This document shows, piece by piece, positions 59,433 through 64,000 of a DNA stretch of 64,000 nucleotides. The stretch comes from Atopobium minutum (GTDB lineage: Bacteria; Actinomycetota; Coriobacteriia; Coriobacteriales; Atopobiaceae). Below the pieces are notes generated by a model. It ran no database searches, had not been told where the DNA came from, and worked only from the letters and a program-made list of their open reading frames with translations. The DNA lies in assembly GCA_900105895.1 (NCBI GenBank), contig FNSH01000001.1, positions 1 through 64,000 of the forward strand, read 5' to 3'. The first letter of the stretch is position 1. Each line of letters starts with the position of its first letter. The translations under genes were made by a program, and so were the position numbers.

Positions 59433-60479
59433 ATGTCCTTTTTCGATTCATTATTTGGTGAGTATGGCGGCGATCTTGCCATAGACCTTGGTACTGCAAA
59501 TACGCTGGTATCCGTGCGCGGTCAGGGGATTGTTCTCAATGAGCCCTCTGTTGTTGCCATTGATAAAGACGCTGAGCGTGTTTTGGCAGTTGGTGCGGAT
59601 GCAAAGCGCATGGTTGGTCGTACGCCCGGCTCCATCATGGCGGTGCGTCCACTTAAGGATGGCGTTATTGCAGACTTTGATGTAACCGAGGTCATGCTCC
59701 GCTATTTTATCGAGAAGGCCCGTGGCTCTCGCCGGTATCCTTGGTCTCCGCGCCCACGGGTAGTGGTCTGCGTTCCCTCAGGCGTTACCTCGGTAGAGAA
59801 GCGCGCAGTATTTGAAGCAACTATTTCTGCTGGTGCTCGTCAGGCGTATCTTATAGAAGAGCCTATGGCAGCAGCTATTGGAGCAGACCTGCCCATTGAA
59901 GACCCAACGGGTTCTATGGTGGTAGATATTGGTGGCGGCACAACCGAAGTTGCCGTTATCGCCATGGGCGGTATTGTTGTGTCACAGTCCATCCGAACCG
60001 CTGGTGATGAGTTTGATCAGACCATCCTTGAGCATGTTCGGGATGCCTATAACCTCTCTATTGGTGAGCGCACTGCAGAAGATATCAAGATTAAGGTTGG
60101 TTCTGCCGCACCTTTGCGAGAAGAGCTTGATGTTGAGGTTAATGGCCGTGATGTTATCAATGGTCTTCCCAAGTCGGTACGTATTGAGTCCGAAGAGATT
60201 CGTCGTGCGTTGGATAGACCTTTGGATGAGGTCACCAAAGCCGTTAAGGATGCCTTAGACGTTACCCCTCCAGATTTGGCAAGTGACCTTATGTACTATG
60301 GCATTTTGCTCACTGGCGGTGGCGGACTGTTGCGCGGCCTTGATTCTCGCCTGCGTGATGAGACGGGTGTTCCAGTAAACGTAAGCCCCACGGCTCTTGA
60401 GAACGTTGTTAATGGTTGCGCTCGCGTTCTTGATGCAAATGCTTTGTCGGGTGGCTTTATTCAGAGTGCAGGCCAGTAA
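59433..60479 (+). CDS. mreB: Rod shape-determining protein MreB (348 aa)
   Basis: Bacterial actin that positions wall synthesis. The nucleotide-binding parts are present: LAIDLGTANTLVSVRGQGIV near residue 12 (phosphate 1), MVVDIGGGTTEVAVIAMGG near residue 163 (phosphate 2) and GILLTGGGGLLRGLDSRL near residue 288 (adenosine). The length is typical. It is followed directly by mreC, mreD and a class B PBP. Conservation of MreB in a probable short-rod or coccoid lineage is notable but not unusual for Coriobacteriia. Confidence 0.96.
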   Translation: MSFFDSLFGEYGGDLAIDLGTANTLVSVRGQGIVLNEPSVVAIDKDAERVLAVGADAKRMVGRTPGSIMAVRPLKDGVIADFDVTEVMLRYFIEKARGSRRYPWSPRPRVVVCVPSGVTSVEKRAVFEATISAGARQAYLIEEPMAAAIGADLPIEDPTGSMVVDIGGGTTEVAVIAMGGIVVSQSIRTAGDEFDQTILEHVRDAYNLSIGERTAEDIKIKVGSAAPLREELDVEVNGRDVINGLPKSVRIESEEIRRALDRPLDEVTKAVKDALDVTPPDLASDLMYYGILLTGGGGLLRGLDSRLRDETGVPVNVSPTALENVVNGCARVLDANALSGGFIQSAGQ

Positions 60480-60482
60480 ATC

Positions 60483-61487
60483 GTGGCTTTACTTTCGCCC
60501 CATTCTGCTCGCACAAACACAATGCCACGCAAAAGCGCAACCGGTGGTCGTCTTGCAACAGTTTTATGCGTTATTGCTCTTGTCGTGTTTACCTTGAGCT
60601 GCAGAGAAACAGGTCACGGGCCTATAACTGCGGCGCGTGACATGGTTAGTGTGGTAACAACCCCTATTCGTAGTGTGGGGTCGTTTATCACAGCGCCGTT
60701 TAAGGGACTGGGAAATATCTTTTCCAATCTGACGGCCAGCCAAGAAACCTTAAGCGAGCTCAAGGCAGAAAATGACGCCTTGCGCGCTAAAAATGTGGAG
60801 TTGTCTGAAGCTCAACAGTCTGCAGAACGCTTGCAGAGTCTTCTTGAACTCAAAAATGCCTACAAACTACAGTCAACGGCGGCACATGTTGTTTCTGGTT
60901 CTACAGACTCTTGGAGCTCTACCATTACTATCGATAAGGGCTCTGCGGCAGGCATGCAAATTGGTATGCCCGTTACGGATTCCACAGGGGTTATCGGCCA
61001 GATTTCCGAGGTAGGACCTACTTCTTCTGTGGTTCGTCTCATTTCTGACGAGACATCCTCTGTTTCTGCTATGGTGCAGTCAAGCCGTGCTCAAGGCATG
61101 CTTGTTGGTTCTGCGGATGGAACCTTACGTTTAACGCTGGTAACTACCGATCAAAGCGTTGCGGTAGGAGACACGGTTGTAACCAGCGGCTTGGGCGGTA
61201 TTTACCCCAAGGGGTTGCCGCTTGGCACTGTAAGCTCTATCGAAAAAAATACCGGATCCACCTACTATGTTATTACGGTAAAGCCGTTTACAACAACGTC
61301 CAGCTTTGAAGAGGTCCTGGTTATCACTTCGCTTACCGATGAACAACAGGCAGATGCATCAGAGGCTGCGCAGGCAGACAAACAAGAATCATCCTCCACC
61401 TCTGCTGCGGCCACGACACAAGATGCGGATCAAGCGGCTTCTACAGATTCTTCCAGTGACTCATCCAACGCAAAACAAAGGAGGTAG
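60483..61487 (+). CDS. mreC: Rod shape-determining protein MreC (334 aa)
   Basis: A membrane-anchored scaffold of the elongasome. A GTG start follows the mreB stop by 3 bases. A single membrane helix (LATVLCVIALVVFTLSC) spans about residues 24-42. A coiled coil (TLSELKAENDALRAKNVELS) covers about residues 85-120, followed by the beta-barrel core with IGMPVTDSTGVIGQISEVG and a Ser/Ala/Gln-rich tail. This is the classic MreC layout. An Arg/Lys N-terminus fits inside-cytoplasm orientation. Confidence 0.93.
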   Translation: MALLSPHSARTNTMPRKSATGGRLATVLCVIALVVFTLSCRETGHGPITAARDMVSVVTTPIRSVGSFITAPFKGLGNIFSNLTASQETLSELKAENDALRAKNVELSEAQQSAERLQSLLELKNAYKLQSTAAHVVSGSTDSWSSTITIDKGSAAGMQIGMPVTDSTGVIGQISEVGPTSSVVRLISDETSSVSAMVQSSRAQGMLVGSADGTLRLTLVTTDQSVAVGDTVVTSGLGGIYPKGLPLGTVSSIEKNTGSTYYVITVKPFTTTSSFEEVLVITSLTDEQQADASEAAQADKQESSSTSAAATTQDADQAASTDSSSDSSNAKQRR

Positions 61488-61490
61488 CAG

Positions 61491-62060
61491 ATGGCAATGC
61501 AGGTAAACGATAGTAATAAGACGCGTAAAGCCTTGCTTATTGCGGCTGCTCTTTGTTTTGTGCTTCATTTAGCCATTGTTCCAAACATTGCACTGTTTGA
61601 TGGGCATATCAATGTCTGTATGATTGTTGCTTTGTATATTGCCTTAAGCACCGGAGGGAAAACAGGCGTTATTGCCGGTTTTGTCGCGGGATTATTCTTT
61701 GATTTGACCACCACAGGACCCGTTGGTCTTATGGCTTTTGAGCTTACGATAGCATCATATTTTGTCGGCCTTGAGGGACGCAATAGGTTTGCTGACGGCT
61801 TTGGCGGGGTATTGAGGCCGTTCTTGATTGCCTGTGTTTCTATAGAGCTAGTGTATGGACTTACCATGGTGTTAACGGGTAATTCACACAATATTTTGTA
61901 CACCTTTGGACTGCATAGTATTCCAGCTATTGTGCTGGACTGCGTAGCCTTTGTTATCGTCTTGCTGCTCAGTGGCTTGCGTACGGGCAGTGCTGCTTCG
62001 TCCTTCTCGGTCAAGCGCCCTGATCGCAGCAGCGGACACTTTTTTGGTAAGAAGCTCTAG
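61491..62060 (+). CDS. mreD: Rod shape-determining protein MreD (189 aa)
   Basis: A small membrane protein with about five hydrophobic helices: ALLIAAALCFVLHLAIVPNI at the start, GVIAGFVAGLFFDLTTTGPV with the typical GLxxDL pattern, and two more in the last third. It ends with a basic tail. The gene lies 3 bases after mreC with AAAGGAGG upstream. Position in mreBCD makes the call strong even though MreD sequences diverge quickly. Confidence 0.9.
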   Translation: MAMQVNDSNKTRKALLIAAALCFVLHLAIVPNIALFDGHINVCMIVALYIALSTGGKTGVIAGFVAGLFFDLTTTGPVGLMAFELTIASYFVGLEGRNRFADGFGGVLRPFLIACVSIELVYGLTMVLTGNSHNILYTFGLHSIPAIVLDCVAFVIVLLLSGLRTGSAASSFSVKRPDRSSGHFFGKKL

Positions 62061-62068
62061 GACCTACT

Positions 62069-64000
62069 ATGTCGTTAGCTCTTGTCATCCTGCTTATTAT
62101 TGCGCTTGCTTCAATAGCCATTGCGGTTATTGTTTTTATAACCATGCGCTCTGGTAGCAAGCGTTTTACCTTTGATATTGGTGGACAAACACCTCGAGCT
62201 GCTGGTGGAGAAGACCATTCTACCGAGGGCGGGTTTAAAACGCGGCTCTACGGTCTGGCAGTGTTTTCTGGCGCTATCCTTACAGCACTGGTGGGTAAAT
62301 TGTGGAGTATGCAGCTTGTCTCGTCAGATGAATACGCCAAGCAAGCAGAAAGTAATCGTACGCGCTCCATTGCCACCTCGGCACCACGGGGACGAATTTT
62401 GGATCGCAATGGCGTTGAGCTGGTGGGCAATCGCTCGAGTTTAACCGTGATAGCAAAAAGCGATGTTCTTAACGATGAGATCAAACTGCAGCTGTTAGCA
62501 AATCTTTTAGGTATGCCAAAAATTGCTGTTAAACGAAAGATTCAAGATGCTTCTGCGGGGGCACAGAACCTGCGCGTGGTGGCAAGTGATGTGAGCCGCC
62601 GCGTGGTTGCCTATTTGGGTGAGCATGCAGACGTCTTTGAGGGCATTACGGTGGAAACACGATCTACGCGTAATTACCCACAGGGTAGTTTAGCTGCGCA
62701 TTTGCTGGGCTATACGGGTTCTGTTACACAGGATTTTATCAAGAAGCATAAAAATGATGATCAAAGTTCTCCCAGCTATGAGTTGGGTGACATTGTTGGT
62801 CAGGCGGGCATTGAATACCAGTATGAGTCTATTTTGCAAGGTGTTCATGGCGAACAAAAAGTGTATGTTGATGCCTCGGGTAAGGTAGTGGACTATTCCA
62901 CCTCAGTGGATGCAACGCCAGGTTCTGACATTACGCTTACCATTGACGCTAAGATTCAAAAGGGTGCGGAAGAAGGTCTTGCACACGCCATTAAAGCGTC
63001 CCAGCAAAAGGGCAATGCTGACTGCAAGGCCGGCGCTGTGGTTGTAGTGGACGTTACCAATGGTGAGGTTCTTGCTATGGCAAGTGCGCCCACCTATGAC
63101 CCAAGCGTGTTTATCGGCGGTATCTCTAACGACGATTGGTCTGAGCTTTCCGATGAGTCAAATAGCTACCCGCTTATGAACCGTGCGGTAGACGGTGCCT
63201 ATATGTCCGCATCCACTATAAAACCTATCAATGCCCTGGCTGCTATGGACAGTGGCTTGGCAGGTTTTGATTCTGGCTATAACTGTACTGGTTTTTGGAC
63301 AGGCTTTGGCAAGGCATCTGGTCAGTACTGTTGGAAGCATAGTGGACATGGATACATGACACTGCAAACAGGTATTACTTTTTCTTGTGACGTGGTGTTT
63401 TATGAAATCGGTAAGAGCTTCTGGCTTGCGGATGATGCACACAAATGGGGCATGCAGGATACCATGAAAAAATGGGGCTTTGGCTCTAAGACAGGCATTG
63501 ATCTTCCGAGTGAGGGAGAAGGTCGCGTGCCCGATGCGGATTGGAAGTGGAATTACTACACCACCAGTTCTGAGGCAGACCGTCAGTGGAAGGGCGGAGA
63601 CAACACCAACCTGGCTATTGGTCAGGGTGACTTTTTGGTAACGCCTATTCAGCTGGTAAGTGCTTATATGGGTCTTGCGAATAGAGGAACTATTTGGACG
63701 CCTCGTGTGCTCAAGAGCGTACAGTCGCATTCTGGTAATGGTACTATTCTGGAAACCGATTCCTCTAAGCGTTTGGAGCCCAAGCAAAGCACCGAGCAAT
63801 ACGATATGTTGCATCGTGCGCTTGAAGGTGTTATCTACGAGGAAGATAGATCCGTAACGGCACATTTTACCAATCTTCCCGTACGGGTAGCAGGTAAAAC
63901 GGGTTCTGGCGAACGTGCAGGTGAGGCAGCAACCGGTTGGCTGTGTGCCTATGCTCCTGCAGATGATCCTAAGTATGCCATCGCAGCGGTTGTCGAGAAG
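62069..64000 (+). CDS. mrdA: Class B penicillin-binding protein 2 (MrdA/PBP2-type), runs off the right end
   Basis: A transpeptidase that crosslinks lateral wall peptidoglycan. An N-terminal membrane helix (LALVILLIIALASIAIAVIV) is followed by a second hydrophobic segment, the N-terminal pedestal with SAPRGRILDRNGVELVGN and the interface region. The transpeptidase domain has the SxxK site in SASTIKPINAL near residue 379, the second motif in FSCDVVFYE (SxD in place of SxN) near residue 440, and KTGSGE near residue 612. The SxxK context differs from the usual PGSTFKP. At least 644 residues are present with no stop, so the gene continues outside the window. It belongs to the mre operon. Confidence 0.92.
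   Translation, partial: MSLALVILLIIALASIAIAVIVFITMRSGSKRFTFDIGGQTPRAAGGEDHSTEGGFKTRLYGLAVFSGAILTALVGKLWSMQLVSSDEYAKQAESNRTRSIATSAPRGRILDRNGVELVGNRSSLTVIAKSDVLNDEIKLQLLANLLGMPKIAVKRKIQDASAGAQNLRVVASDVSRRVVAYLGEHADVFEGITVETRSTRNYPQGSLAAHLLGYTGSVTQDFIKKHKNDDQSSPSYELGDIVGQAGIEYQYESILQGVHGEQKVYVDASGKVVDYSTSVDATPGSDITLTIDAKIQKGAEEGLAHAIKASQQKGNADCKAGAVVVVDVTNGEVLAMASAPTYDPSVFIGGISNDDWSELSDESNSYPLMNRAVDGAYMSASTIKPINALAAMDSGLAGFDSGYNCTGFWTGFGKASGQYCWKHSGHGYMTLQTGITFSCDVVFYEIGKSFWLADDAHKWGMQDTMKKWGFGSKTGIDLPSEGEGRVPDADWKWNYYTTSSEADRQWKGGDNTNLAIGQGDFLVTPIQLVSAYMGLANRGTIWTPRVLKSVQSHSGNGTILETDSSKRLEPKQSTEQYDMLHRALEGVIYEEDRSVTAHFTNLPVRVAGKTGSGERAGEAATGWLCAYAPADDPKYAIAAVVEK

Overview
The window looks like a chromosome segment of an actinobacterium of the class Coriobacteriia, most likely Atopobiaceae (Lancefieldella/Olsenella-like). 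This is inference from gene content: an arginine deiminase cluster, a fused AroE-AroK, a class III ribonucleotide reductase, an mreBCD-PBP2 wall-elongation cluster, and a moderate-GC host part with strongly biased codons in the arginine genes. No 16S rRNA is present, so the assignment is tentative.

Region 1 (1 to about 20,000, all minus strand) is part of a tailed-phage prophage. Read in the direction of transcription it runs from a sigma-like regulator through recombination and replication genes (DUF2800, DUF2815, family A DNA polymerase, Rha regulator, AEP primase/SF3 helicase, VRR-NUC nuclease, SNF2 helicase), then HNH nuclease and small terminase, a methylation module (a miniature SAM synthetase, a ParB-methyltransferase fusion and a cytosine methyltransferase), several tiny genes, the large terminase and the first codons of the portal gene. 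A 50-bp promoter-like element occurs three times, each copy 32 to 34 bp before a small gene. Structural, integrase and lysis genes must lie outside the window.

Region 2 (20,245 to 28,620, plus strand) is a compact defence operon whose genes nearly all overlap. It holds a three-gene ABC-3C-type system (HNH effector, small middle component, SMC-like ATPase), an XRE regulator, an AlbA_2/Schlafen-type protein, and a BcgI-like restriction-modification enzyme with a specificity gene carrying three recognition-domain halves. One good promoter and four TTGGACA repeats spaced one helical turn apart precede it.

Region 3 (28,630 to 32,640, minus strand) is an AT-rich accessory cassette: a truncated YczE-like membrane protein, a MarR regulator with a 26-bp palindromic operator, an ABC-F ribosome-protection-type ATPase with a candidate leader-peptide attenuator, a ClbS/DfsB-family protein, and a frameshifted RDD-family membrane protein.

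Region 4 (32,878 to 64,000) is mostly host core genome. It carries an RlmCD/RumA-type RNA methyltransferase; an AraC-regulated ECF transporter (S, T and fused A-A'); arcA, argF and a YfcC-family carrier for arginine fermentation; trpS; nrdD and nrdG behind two NrdR-like boxes; a minus-strand aromatic amino acid operon tyrA-aroB-aroA-aroC-pheA-aroEK followed by an unusual PTS EIIB-AroQ fusion; tRNA-Arg(CCG); a zinc-ribbon membrane protein, a cyclophilin and a TPR membrane protein; and mreB, mreC, mreD and the start of a class B PBP.

Single-base indels, most of them in homopolymers, break the reading frame in phage, accessory and core genes alike, including arcA and rlmCD. That spread suggests sequencing or consensus error rather than gene decay for many of them, so apparent pseudogenes here should be read with that in mind.
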